A stretch of DNA of 64,000 nt from Chloroflexota bacterium (GTDB taxonomy: Bacteria; Chloroflexota; UBA11872): NCBI GenBank assembly GCA_022825895.1, contig JAJDVX010000033.1, forward strand, positions 124,001 to 188,000, read 5' to 3'. Position numbers and translations under genes: made by a program. How positions within the stretch are numbered: position 1 is the stretch's first letter; each line of letters starts with the position of its first letter. Below the pieces are notes generated by a model that had not been told where the DNA came from, did no database searches, and saw only the letters and a list, made by a program, of their open reading frames with translations. Below are positions 8,822-16,941 of this stretch, one piece after another.

Positions 8822-8861
8822 CGCCGCTGGTCCCGGGTACGTGCGCCCGGGGCCAGCGGCG
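8822..8861 (+). terminator. GC-rich terminator-like hairpin after the betaine operon
   Basis: 16-bp stem (8822-8837 with 8846-8861, one G-T pair) and an 8-nt loop, 13 bp after the stop codon. No T-run follows. It is placed where a terminator or mRNA-stabilising hairpin belongs. Confidence 0.6.
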
Positions 8862-8915
8862 CGGGCGATAGGGATCGGCCTGGCGAGCGTCAAAATTGAG
8901 GTTATGTCAAGCAAT

Positions 8916-8945
8916 TTGGTGTAATTTTGGGCTGGCTCTTATAAT
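8916..8945 (+). promoter_or_regulatory. Promoter candidate for the GH106-like gene
   Basis: TTGGTG (8916-8921), an 18-bp spacer and a perfect TATAAT (8940-8945), in a locally AT-rich stretch about 137 bp before the GTG start at 9082. Confidence 0.5.
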
Positions 8946-9081
8946 GGGCCTTGCGTGCCGCTCCGGCGCGATCTTTTTTCGCATTTTTCAACCCACTCGT
9001 CGCGCCTCCCAACACGCACCTGCGCTGACGATGACCCGCTGCTGCGCACCGTCCGCGCACTCCTGTCAGGACTAACCCACT

Positions 9082-12000
9082 GTGAGCCGAGCACTTGATC
9101 GTTTGCGAACGGCCTTTGGCCAGCCGGACGGCGATTTTGCGCCGCTGGCGCTCTGGTTTTGGAACGGCCGGCTGCACGAAGCCGAGCTTGGTCGACAGAT
9201 CAAGGAGTTTGCCGACAAGGGCATCAGCGGCGTGTTCATGCACGCGCGCGAAAGTCTGCAAACGCCCTACGGCGGCGAGCGGTGGTGGGACGCCGTGGAC
9301 TTTGCGGTCCGGAAGGGTCGCGAGGCCGGGCTGAAGACCTGGATCTACGACGAATACGCCTGGCCCAGCGGACCCGCGGGTTCGCCCGGCGGCCGCAACG
9401 GGCAGACCGAGTCCGCGGTCCTGACCCAGGGCAGCGAACACTACGCCAAGACCCTGACGCGGATGATTCACGAGGTCGAAGGTCCGGCCGAGGTCGGGCT
9501 GGAAGGCCGCTATCCGACCGGGACGCCGCTTGGCCAGGTTGCCGCTCGGCTGGACGCCAATGGGGATCTGGATCCCGAGACGCTCACGGACGTGACCAAG
9601 CTGAACACCTGGGAGTGCCCGGAAGGCGTTTGGCGTGTTCTGAGTTTCTCGGTCCGCAGCTTTGAGGACCGGATCGATTACCTGCGCGCAGCCACGGTCA
9701 AGGCCTTTCTTGATTCGGCCTACGAAAACTACGCGGAGCGTCACGCGGCCGCGTTTGGCGATGGGATTCCCGGCGTCTTTTTCGACGAGCCGTACATCAC
9801 GGCGGAACCGCTGCCGTGGACCGACGATCTGCCGGCGCGGTTCGAGAAGGACAAGGGGTACGACCTGCTGACGTCACTGCCGCTGCTGGTGCTGCGGGGC
9901 GGGAACGACACCGTGAAGGTTCGCTGCGACTTCTACGACACGGTGGCCACGCTCTACGAGGAAGCCTGGTTCGCCCAGATCAGTGCGTGGTGCCAGCGTC
10001 ATGGCCTGGAATGGACAGGTCACACGGAAGAGCATGTGGCCACCCATCCCGCCCGGCAGGGCGATTATTTCCGAGGTCTGCGCCACCTCACGATTCCGGG
10101 CACCGATCATCACGGGTTCCGCTACGCCCGACCTCGAACGGTGCAGGCCGCGGAGGTCAAGCCGGCGGTGTCGGTCGCGGCCATGACGGGTCGCCCGCGC
10201 GTGATGGCGGAGGCCTTCGGCGGCGCCGGGTGGGGCGTGACGCTGGACGAGATTCGGCACGGCGCCAACCTGCTGGCCGCCTACGGCATCAACATGCAGG
10301 TGCTCCATGGGCTGTTCTATTCCATGGCCACCGCCGAGGCCGCCGACGATTGGCCGCCGAGTTTTGGCCACCACAACCCCTATTGGACGCATTTCAAGGA
10401 TCTGTCGGAATACGTGGCCCGCTTGTCAGCGGTGGTGGGGCACTCCAGGGCCGCAACCGCGGTGGGTGTGCTGTATCCCTGGACCAGCGTGGCCGCCAAT
10501 ACCGCGGACGGGCGACCCAATGCCCGGGCGCGCGCCATTGCCGACGCCTACGAAGGCCTGATTGACGGTTTGACGGATGCCAGCATCGATGTCCATATCG
10601 TGGACGAGCGATTCATCAGCCACGGCCAGGCGCGGCTGGAGAACGGACGGCTGCGGCAAGGCGCGCTGACGATTACGACCCTGATACTTCCGCCAACGCC
10701 GGTGATCAGCCCCCAGGCCATGCGGCGCCTGGGCGCCTTTGTGCGCTCGGGCGGCACCTTGATCGTGATGGGCGAACGCCCCTCGGGCAGCAACGAGGGC
10801 GGCTGGCGGCACCGCCCGATTACACGCGCCGCGGGCACGCTGTTCGGCGACGACTCATCCACGCCGACGGGCGCCCTGGTCGGAAAGGGCCGCACGTTTC
10901 AGACGTCCGACGTGCTGCCGGAGGCCCTCGAGCGCATCGCGGCGATCCTGTCGCCGGGAACCACCGTGGACAGTGCGACCGACGTGATCGTCGTTCCCCG
11001 GCGACTGGACGGCGCCGAGGTGTTGATGGTTGTCAACCGCTCGGCCGAAAGCACGACAGCGACGGTGACCACCGACGTGCCCGGCCGGCCCGAGGTGTGG
11101 AGTCCCGAGTCGGGGACGGCCGAAGCCCTGTCGATCAGCGGCCGGCATGGGCAACGGCGGTTCAGGCTTGACCTGCCGCCGCACGCGGCCCGCGTGGTGG
11201 TCTTCGATACGTCGGTTCGGGCCGCCCGCCATCGGGTTCCCGTGGGCCAGCCGCCACCGCAGAAGGACCTGGAATTCAAGACGGACTGGACCTTTGCGAT
11301 GGACGGCGGGATTCCGACCGGCCAGGGATCGATTCGCCGATTCGAACTTCCGGTGATGCGCGTCGCCAGCTTCTCGCTCGGCGCCGGCCGCCTGGAGCAA
11401 TTGCGCGACCCGGCGTTTGACGACTCGGAATGGCCGGAGACCTGGCTGGCCCGGGCCGGGGCCGACACCGTGGGCAACTGGCGAGCCAGCTGGATCACGG
11501 GTGTCCGCAAGTACGGCGGATGGGCGGTCACGCGCACAAGCGATCAGCACCGGCGCCTGCGATTTCGCCGTACGATCGACCTGACCGAGCCGCCGATCAA
11601 GGCTTGGGCCACCTTTGTGGGGGTGGACCGCGTCGCCGTGTACATGAACGGCACGCAATTGGGCGAGTCCGAGGACTGGTCCAGCCCCGTGACCTACAAC
11701 ATCATGCCCTACCTGCGGCCGGGCCAGAACACCATCGTCGCCGACGTGGAGTGTGTGTCGGACGCGCCGATTTCGTTCCTGTTCGAAGGCCAAATTGACC
11801 TGCGCTCGGGCGGTTCCATCGTCATCGTGTCCGACGAGTCATGGGACGTGCAGGCGCCGCCGACCGAGGTGTGGTCCGGTCTGTCGTACGAGCGCGACAC
11901 GCCGCTGGTGACATGGGAGCGCGGCCGTCCGCCGGTTGAGCCGTGGCGCCACATTCCGCTGCTGGGCGAGCCGGTGGCCTTTCCCCGCACGGTGGTGTAC

Positions 12001-12603
12001 CGCCAGCGCCTGCCGGTCGGCTGCGTTGGCATTGGCATCCCCAACATCAAGGGTACGCACAAGGTGTACGTGGACGTACGCGAACGTACGCCCGACATTC
12101 AGGGGATTTACAACATCACCACCGGTCGAACGCTTACGGTCGAGATCGAGGCGGCCGACTTTTCCAACGGCATCCTGGCGCCGCTGGAGCTCTTCACGCG
12201 GCCGACAACCATTGCCCTCCAGCCGTGGGCGAACTTTGGCTACGGCTGGTTTTCCGGCACGGCCATCTATGAGCGCAGCTTCGAGCTTACGGCGGAGCAG
12301 GCGAATTCGGCGGTGTCGCTGGATCTGGGCGAGGTGCGCTATCACGCCGAAGTCCTTGTGAACAACCGGCTCGTGAGCAAGCGGCTCTGGCCGCCGTACC
12401 AGTTCGATCTCAGCGGCTTCGTGCAGTCCGGATCCAACAGCCTGCGGGTTCGGGTGAGCAATCTCTATGCCAACGAAATGCGCTGGAAGCGGGACGACAC
12501 GAAGATGGGGAATGCCTGGCACCGCTACTGGCACGAGGACAACATTGAGGCCGAGTCGCTGGTTTCCGGAATGCTCGGCCCGGTGCAGTTGCGTGTGAGC
12601 TAA
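9082..12603 (+). CDS. GH106-like glycoside hydrolase (alpha-L-rhamnosidase family)
   Basis: 1173 aa from a GTG. The N-terminal part has LALWFWNGRLHEAELGRQIKEF, GISGVFMHAR and LKTWIYDEYAWPSG, the opening of a TIM-barrel domain as in glycoside hydrolase family 106 (large alpha-L-rhamnosidases). The barrel continues with FFDEPYI and WTGHTEEH, which supply plausible acidic catalytic residues. From about residue 730 there are beta-sandwich modules (RLRFRRTIDLTEPPIKAWATFVGVDRVAVYMNG) and a final one with GEVRYHAEVLVNNRLV, like galactose-binding folds of GH2/GH106 enzymes. No signal peptide is visible, so it may act in the cytoplasm. The family is inferred from sequence pattern, and rhamnose specificity is not proven. 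It overlaps the convergent next gene by 4 bp. Confidence 0.8.
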   Translation: MSRALDRLRTAFGQPDGDFAPLALWFWNGRLHEAELGRQIKEFADKGISGVFMHARESLQTPYGGERWWDAVDFAVRKGREAGLKTWIYDEYAWPSGPAGSPGGRNGQTESAVLTQGSEHYAKTLTRMIHEVEGPAEVGLEGRYPTGTPLGQVAARLDANGDLDPETLTDVTKLNTWECPEGVWRVLSFSVRSFEDRIDYLRAATVKAFLDSAYENYAERHAAAFGDGIPGVFFDEPYITAEPLPWTDDLPARFEKDKGYDLLTSLPLLVLRGGNDTVKVRCDFYDTVATLYEEAWFAQISAWCQRHGLEWTGHTEEHVATHPARQGDYFRGLRHLTIPGTDHHGFRYARPRTVQAAEVKPAVSVAAMTGRPRVMAEAFGGAGWGVTLDEIRHGANLLAAYGINMQVLHGLFYSMATAEAADDWPPSFGHHNPYWTHFKDLSEYVARLSAVVGHSRAATAVGVLYPWTSVAANTADGRPNARARAIADAYEGLIDGLTDASIDVHIVDERFISHGQARLENGRLRQGALTITTLILPPTPVISPQAMRRLGAFVRSGGTLIVMGERPSGSNEGGWRHRPITRAAGTLFGDDSSTPTGALVGKGRTFQTSDVLPEALERIAAILSPGTTVDSATDVIVVPRRLDGAEVLMVVNRSAESTTATVTTDVPGRPEVWSPESGTAEALSISGRHGQRRFRLDLPPHAARVVVFDTSVRAARHRVPVGQPPPQKDLEFKTDWTFAMDGGIPTGQGSIRRFELPVMRVASFSLGAGRLEQLRDPAFDDSEWPETWLARAGADTVGNWRASWITGVRKYGGWAVTRTSDQHRRLRFRRTIDLTEPPIKAWATFVGVDRVAVYMNGTQLGESEDWSSPVTYNIMPYLRPGQNTIVADVECVSDAPISFLFEGQIDLRSGGSIVIVSDESWDVQAPPTEVWSGLSYERDTPLVTWERGRPPVEPWRHIPLLGEPVAFPRTVVYRQRLPVGCVGIGIPNIKGTHKVYVDVRERTPDIQGIYNITTGRTLTVEIEAADFSNGILAPLELFTRPTTIALQPWANFGYGWFSGTAIYERSFELTAEQANSAVSLDLGEVRYHAEVLVNNRLVSKRLWPPYQFDLSGFVQSGSNSLRVRVSNLYANEMRWKRDDTKMGNAWHRYWHEDNIEAESLVSGMLGPVQLRVS

Positions 12604-13271
12604 CCGCCGCCCCCGGCGGCGGGCGGCGCCACGGGCTGTGCAAGGCCCGCGTAGTTGCGGACGAAGTTGTACACGCGGCCCTTGTCGAAGGAGTCCAGGC
12701 GCTCGATGCGGCCCCAGGCCGTCAGCGCCACGGGCGTCTCGGCCGGCAAGTTGACGTCGGGCTGCACGATGACATCGTGCCCTTCGAACTCCGCGGCCAG
12801 TTGCCGCATTTCGTTGCTCAGGCCCGCGTCGCTGAAGTGGACGATTACGAATCCGCGCGACAAGTTGGCGACCTGAATCTCGTCGGGCAGGGTGTCGGTC
12901 CGGAAGCCGTGCGGGGCCAACTGGGTCACATGCGGTCCCGAGGTGGGCGGATCGGTGGCATACGGCTCGTGCGGGTCGGTGACGGCATTGAGAATCGTGG
13001 GCGCCTGCTGGTCCGTCTCCTCGCCGGGACCGGGCGGACTGGCCTGGTTCAAGCAGTACAGGTTGAGCGGGATGAACAGGGCCATGACCGCGATCATGTA
13101 GAGCCAGAACCCGCGTCCCAGACCGCCTTTCTGCTGGCCGCCCCGCCCGCCCTTGCGTTGCTCGCGTTTTTCGGCCTGTTTGGTCCCGGATGCGCGGCTG
13201 GCGTCGCGTGCGGGGCTGCTCTGGCCTCCGCCGGATTGGCGGCGGGTGCGACGTCGGCGGCGCGATGCCAT
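12600..13271 (-). CDS. DUF3105-like membrane-anchored protein
   Basis: 223 aa. A very basic N-terminus (RRRRRTRRQ ... KREQRKGGRGG, residues 1-50), one membrane helix at about 52-72 (GFWLYMIAVMALFIPLNLYCL), then an outside domain. YATDPPTSGPHV at about 103-114 is the characteristic opening of DUF3105. The end ALTAWGRIERLDSFDKGRVYNFVRNY also fits. The family's central H-x-L-E-H-G motif reads ANLSRGFV here, so the histidines and Glu are lost. The biochemical function of the family is not known to me. Convergent with the GH106-like gene, overlapping by 4 bp. Confidence 0.7.
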   Translation of the reverse strand: MASRRRRRTRRQSGGGQSSPARDASRASGTKQAEKREQRKGGRGGQQKGGLGRGFWLYMIAVMALFIPLNLYCLNQASPPGPGEETDQQAPTILNAVTDPHEPYATDPPTSGPHVTQLAPHGFRTDTLPDEIQVANLSRGFVIVHFSDAGLSNEMRQLAAEFEGHDVIVQPDVNLPAETPVALTAWGRIERLDSFDKGRVYNFVRNYAGLAQPVAPPAAGGGG

Positions 13272-13366
13272 GGGGCTTCACCTGAAAATGGGGTGCCGCG
13301 AGTATAGGGAAATCGGCCGTCGGTCTGGTTACTATTGCGCGTTCGCGCGCCCACGGTTCTCGCCGC

Positions 13367-15220
13367 GTGAATCCTCAAAGCCTGCGTCTCACCTCGGCAG
13401 GACATCGGATCGGCCGCCGGGCAGTCCTGGCCGCCGCCGCATTTAGCCTGCCGGCGTTGCTGACGCCCAGGGCCGGCGCGCTGCCCGGACTTGGCGCCGT
13501 CACGGTGCGCCGCGTGACCTTTGATTCGGCCCTGGGGCACAACATTGCCGATCTGACCGTGCGTCTCAACGGTGTCGCGCACGCCGCTTCGCTGCTGAGC
13601 CACTACGTCGCCTCCGGCGGGCTGCGGCGCTGGGGTCACGCGGTCTCCGAGCCGGTGATCGAAAACGGCGTGCTGGTTCAGTACTTTCAACGCGGCGTTA
13701 TGGAGTGGTCCGGCGAAGCGACCGATGCCGCACCGACGCCGCGCCCGGTCTGGGACTTCATCGGCGGCGGGCTGGAAGGGAGCCCCGATCTCGGCACGGA
13801 AGCCGGCACGGCAAATCCTCACGGCGGTACGGCTGTTGGGCCGTTCGGTCACGTGGTGTCCAACACCTCCGTCGAGGGAGAGGCCATCGGATTCCTGGAC
13901 GCGTTCCAGGCGTTCGGCGGCGCCGCTGGCCTTGGATTCCCCAAGACCGAAGCGCGACTGGACACGGGCGATCCGGGCACCGTGATTGACCCAACGGCCG
14001 AAGCGGGCGTCATCCGGCAGTACTTTCAAGCGGGCGTGCTGGAGTTCGCGCCCGGGCGAGCCGAACCGGTTCGCCTGCGTCTCAGCGGCGATGCGGTGCG
14101 CAATCGTGTTTACCCGGCGGGTCTCTGGACGCTGATTCGCAGCTTTCGTTCAGCCAGTCGGTGGCGGGCCGGGGACGGGATCGAACTGGAACCGCTTCAG
14201 CGCGGCCTGGGCGTAACCGCCACGGGCGCACCGCGGGCCGCGGCGGGCTTTGCCATCGCGCGTCTGCTTGACACGGCGGATCTGGGCCTGCCTGTCGCTC
14301 TGGCCTTTGGGCCTGACGACCGTCTGTACATGGCAATGTCCAGCAACGCCATCCTCACGCATGCCGGCATGCCCGGCGCCGATGCTCCGGTTGTTTTTGC
14401 CCAGGGATTGGACCCGTTGGGCGTGGACGAACCGCGCGGGGTCGCCTTCATCGGCGACGCGGTGTATGCCTCCGTGCGGCAGAAGATCATCCGCCTGCGC
14501 GATACCACCGGCACGGGCGCGGCTGACGAGTCGGTGGAGATCGTGGCGGGCCTGCCGGAACAGGCCCATTTGCTCCACCGCAACAACGGAATCGTGGCTG
14601 GTCCCGACGGCATGCTCTACGTGGCCGTCGGCAGCACCAGCAATGCCGGGGAACTGCCGGAGACCGAGCATTCGGGCACGATCTTGCGCATCGCGCCGGA
14701 CGGGTCGCGCGTGGAGGTGGTGGCGCGCGGACTCAGGAATCCGTTCGACCTCGCCTTTGCCCCGGACGGCGAGCTTTTCTGCACCGACAACGCCCCGGAT
14801 GTGCCGGTGCGCGCGGCTGACGACGCGCCGGACGAGCTCAACCACGTGATCGAAGGCCGTGACTACGGGCATCCGCATGCCTGGGACTATCCGCCCGAGG
14901 ATCCATCCGTGCAGGGTCCCGTCGCCGCGCTGCCGGCGCATGCGGCGGCCACCGGAATCACGTTCTTCACCGGCCCGCAGGCGCGTGAGTTCGAGGGTGA
15001 CGCCCTGATTGCGACCTGGGGCCCGGGGCTGGGCCGCAGTTCCTACACCCACAACGTGCTGCGCGTACGCCTGGAGCCGCAGGGCGAGACGTTTAGCGGC
15101 GAGGTCTACCCGTTTGTTACCGGCCTCGACCGGCCGACGGACGTGGTCATCGCCCCGGATGGCGCGGTGGTCATCAGTGACCACGTCGGGAAACACATCT
15201 ACCGGGTTACGCGCCGCTAG
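13367..15220 (+). CDS. Tat-exported glucose/sorbosone dehydrogenase-like propeller with LGFP-like N-terminal domain
   Basis: 617 aa from a GTG. The N-terminus has IGRRAVLAAAAFSLPALLTPRAGA, a twin-Arg-type signal with cleavage near residue 38. Residues about 75-240 contain two LGFP-like units: GLRRWGHAVSEP...GVLVQYFQRGVMEW and GAAGLGFPKTEA...GVIRQYFQAGVLEF. From about residue 300 comes a six-bladed propeller (FGPDDRLYMAMSSN, NNGIVAGPDGMLYVAVGS, RGLRNPFDLAFAPDGELFCTDN) ending in RPTDVVIAPDGAVVISDHVGKHIYRV, typical of GSDH/PQQ-dependent sugar dehydrogenases. Enzymatic activity with PQQ is inferred only. Its 3' end overlaps the convergent regulator gene by 14 bp. Confidence 0.78.
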   Translation: MNPQSLRLTSAGHRIGRRAVLAAAAFSLPALLTPRAGALPGLGAVTVRRVTFDSALGHNIADLTVRLNGVAHAASLLSHYVASGGLRRWGHAVSEPVIENGVLVQYFQRGVMEWSGEATDAAPTPRPVWDFIGGGLEGSPDLGTEAGTANPHGGTAVGPFGHVVSNTSVEGEAIGFLDAFQAFGGAAGLGFPKTEARLDTGDPGTVIDPTAEAGVIRQYFQAGVLEFAPGRAEPVRLRLSGDAVRNRVYPAGLWTLIRSFRSASRWRAGDGIELEPLQRGLGVTATGAPRAAAGFAIARLLDTADLGLPVALAFGPDDRLYMAMSSNAILTHAGMPGADAPVVFAQGLDPLGVDEPRGVAFIGDAVYASVRQKIIRLRDTTGTGAADESVEIVAGLPEQAHLLHRNNGIVAGPDGMLYVAVGSTSNAGELPETEHSGTILRIAPDGSRVEVVARGLRNPFDLAFAPDGELFCTDNAPDVPVRAADDAPDELNHVIEGRDYGHPHAWDYPPEDPSVQGPVAALPAHAAATGITFFTGPQAREFEGDALIATWGPGLGRSSYTHNVLRVRLEPQGETFSGEVYPFVTGLDRPTDVVIAPDGAVVISDHVGKHIYRVTRR

Positions 15221-15578
15221 GCTCGTGAGACGAGCGCACCGGTCCGGTTCGGTCTCGGTGGGCCCAAGCGCCTGGCCGCCAGTTCAATGCCCGCTCCAGG
15301 TTGTCCAGGTACTCGGCAAAAGCGCGGCGGCCGGCGGGCGTGGCCTGCAGCCAGGTGCGCGGCTTGACGCCCTGGAACTCCTTGACGATGCGCAGGTAGC
15401 CCGCGTCCTCCAGCCTTCGAAGATGCGTCGTGAGGTTGCCGCCGGTGAGCTGGAGGGTCTCCTGGATAAAGCCGTAGGCCACGCGGTCCGTCGCGGCCTG
15501 ACTCACCAGCATCGTCATGATCCGCAGTCGGGTGGACTGGTGGATGGTCTCGTTGAGGACGATCGCCTCGTCGGTCAA
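15207..15578 (-). CDS. Winged-helix transcriptional regulator (HTH_34-like)
   Basis: 123 aa when started at a TTG whose last two bases overlap the TGA of the upstream membrane-protein gene (TTGA), implying coupled translation. The sequence IHQSTRLRIMTMLVSQ, then LQLTGGNLTTHLRRLEDAGYLRI with wing KEFQGVKPRTWLQATPAGRRAFAEYLDNLE, is the winged-helix fold of the HTH_34/MarR-PadR type that binds as a dimer. No ligand domain is present. With its membrane partner it forms the two-gene 'winged-helix plus membrane protein' arrangement seen in many bacteria, in which the regulator represses its own operon. See the palindrome at 16253. Confidence 0.75.
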   Translation of the reverse strand: MTDEAIVLNETIHQSTRLRIMTMLVSQAATDRVAYGFIQETLQLTGGNLTTHLRRLEDAGYLRIVKEFQGVKPRTWLQATPAGRRAFAEYLDNLERALNWRPGAWAHRDRTGPVRSSHEPSGA

Positions 15579-16210
15579 ACGTTGGCGCTCCAGCGGATCC
15601 AGGCCGCGCTCAATGCGACCACGAGCAGCGTTGCGGCTGCCGAGATCACCAAGGCGGCGTCGCCGGCGAAGTGGCTGGCCAGGTAGAAGGGCGTGGCAAA
15701 GCCCAGGCCCACGGCCACGAGCACCGGGCGGTGCATGATGCCGAACAGAATGTAGCCCAGGGCCACGATGCCAATGGAGACGCGCGCGATCGTGATTCCC
15801 TCGACCTCGGCAGTCCACAGGCCGGCCGCCGCGGGAATGGCAAACGAAGCGCCGGCCACTGTCAGCCAGAAGCAAAACACGCGGAGTCCCGCGCGCTGCG
15901 ATGCAGAGCCCGTCGCGTTCGTGACGCTCGCGCGGTGCCCCAGGATGGCGCTGGCGGCAAACCCCACTGCGGTCAACACGCCCCACAGCAGCGCAGGAAA
16001 CCATGGACTTCCCGAAGCAAACTCGGGGGTAAGCGTCGCGATGGCGTATTGCCCGAGCAGGCCCATGGCCACGATGGCGCCCCACAGGAGCAAGATCGTC
16101 TCCATGCCGGCGACATACATGGAACTTCGCGCCCGGTCCATGGTGTCGTGGATGGCGTTCCAGCTTTCCTCGGGCTGAAGCGCCGAGACCTTCTGTTCTG
16201 CGTTCGGCAT
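15575..16210 (-). CDS. Integral membrane protein paired with the winged-helix regulator
   Basis: 211 aa from the ATG at 16210, which has GGAG 8 bases upstream (an in-frame GTG at 16246 is less likely). Six hydrophobic helices can be seen, e.g. ETILLLWGAIVAMGLLGQYAI, WFPALLWGVLTAVGFAASAIL, VFCFWLTVAGASFAIPAAAGL, ARVSIGIVALGYILFGIM, LVAVGLGFATPFYLASHF and LVISAAATLLVVALSAAW. No transport motif is recognised. It is the first gene of the operon with the HTH_34-like regulator, so it probably senses or affects the envelope, but this is inference. Confidence 0.7.
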   Translation of the reverse strand: MPNAEQKVSALQPEESWNAIHDTMDRARSSMYVAGMETILLLWGAIVAMGLLGQYAIATLTPEFASGSPWFPALLWGVLTAVGFAASAILGHRASVTNATGSASQRAGLRVFCFWLTVAGASFAIPAAAGLWTAEVEGITIARVSIGIVALGYILFGIMHRPVLVAVGLGFATPFYLASHFAGDAALVISAAATLLVVALSAAWIRWSANV

Positions 16211-16252
16211 TGGGTGTCTCCAGGTCGTGCGGCGGTCGTCGGTCACTGCTAG

Positions 16253-16267
16253 GTTTGTGATACAAAC
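16253..16267 (-). promoter_or_regulatory. Palindromic operator at the start of the regulator operon
   Basis: GTTTGT-GAT-ACAAAC, perfect 6-bp arms, flanked by a second palindrome AAACTAGTTT (16264-16273). It lies directly downstream of the -10 hexamer of the promoter at 16269-16297, so a bound dimer would block transcription start. Likely the autoregulatory site of the winged-helix protein. Confidence 0.6.
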
Positions 16268-16268
16268 T

Positions 16269-16297
16269 AGTTTATGCGACTAAGACTTGCAGGGCAA
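16269..16297 (-). promoter_or_regulatory. Promoter of the membrane protein/regulator operon
   Basis: Read on the minus strand: TTGCCC (16297-16292), 17-bp spacer, TAAACT (16274-16269). The predicted start is near 16262, about 50 nt before the ATG at 16210, and inside the palindrome at 16253-16267. Confidence 0.55.
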
Positions 16298-16440
16298 CTC
16301 TGTCGTACATCGCACCGCGAGAATGCGGTCCACAACCAGGTGCCGTGCGCTACACTTGCGACATCCGGGAGGCGCGTTGAACGCCTTCCTTCCGCTACGC
16401 CAAGGCCCGTGCAGGGTCGGCGAGATCAGACACTTACCTT

Positions 16441-16713
16441 ATGGCCGTAACCTCACCCAAGCGCGAACTCCTAGGCGAGCTTCGCTTGAACCCGGACGAC
16501 ACCGGCTCGGCGCCGGTGCAGATTGCGCTGCTCAGCGCCCGAATCGAAGAGCTCACCGAACATCTCAAGCAGCACAAGAAGGACAAACACTCCCGTTACG
16601 GACTGCTCAAGATGGTCGGCCGTCGCCGGCGGCTCCTGAAGTACCTGCAGGATCGCGACCCGGAAAGGTACCGGCAGGTGATCGACAAGCTCCAGATTCG
16701 AGCGCGGCGCTAA
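16441..16713 (+). CDS. rpsO: 30S ribosomal protein S15
   Basis: 90 aa, the usual length. [37 protein letters not shown] and [24 protein letters not shown] are the family's conserved core; the LTEHLKxHxKDxHSRxGL stretch contacts 16S rRNA helices 20-22. It binds the central domain of the small subunit early in assembly. It is followed by the terminator-like hairpin at 16781 and by pnp, the classic rpsO-pnp order. Confidence 0.97.
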   Translation: MAVTSPKRELLGELRLNPDDTGSAPVQIALLSARIEELTEHLKQHKKDKHSRYGLLKMVGRRRRLLKYLQDRDPERYRQVIDKLQIRARR

Positions 16714-16780
16714 CGGCGCGTGAATTCCAGGCGATATGCGGCCCGCCGCCCAAGGCGCGGCGAGTACGCACGGATTGATC

Positions 16781-16810
16781 AGCGGTCCACTCCGAAGCCG
16801 GACCGCTTTT
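16781..16810 (+). terminator. Rho-independent terminator or attenuator between rpsO and pnp
   Basis: AGCGGTCC (16781-16788), 11-nt loop, GGACCGCT (16800-16807), then TTTTCGTTGTTGT. The perfect 8-bp stem with a T-rich tail is the only hairpin in this window with a classical U-tract. It would end rpsO transcripts or partly attenuate read-through into pnp. In other bacteria this interval carries an RNase III-processed hairpin used in pnp autoregulation. Confidence 0.7.
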
Positions 16811-16941
16811 CGTTGTTGTAGACGGCTTCGGATCAGAACGCCGGGGGGACCTGACGGAAGAGCCAAGAACCGAGGGCGCAACGCCGGTTGCGGGCTCGCT
16901 TCTTCGCTCTTCGTCCAGACCGCCGGCGAGGAGTGACCTGT

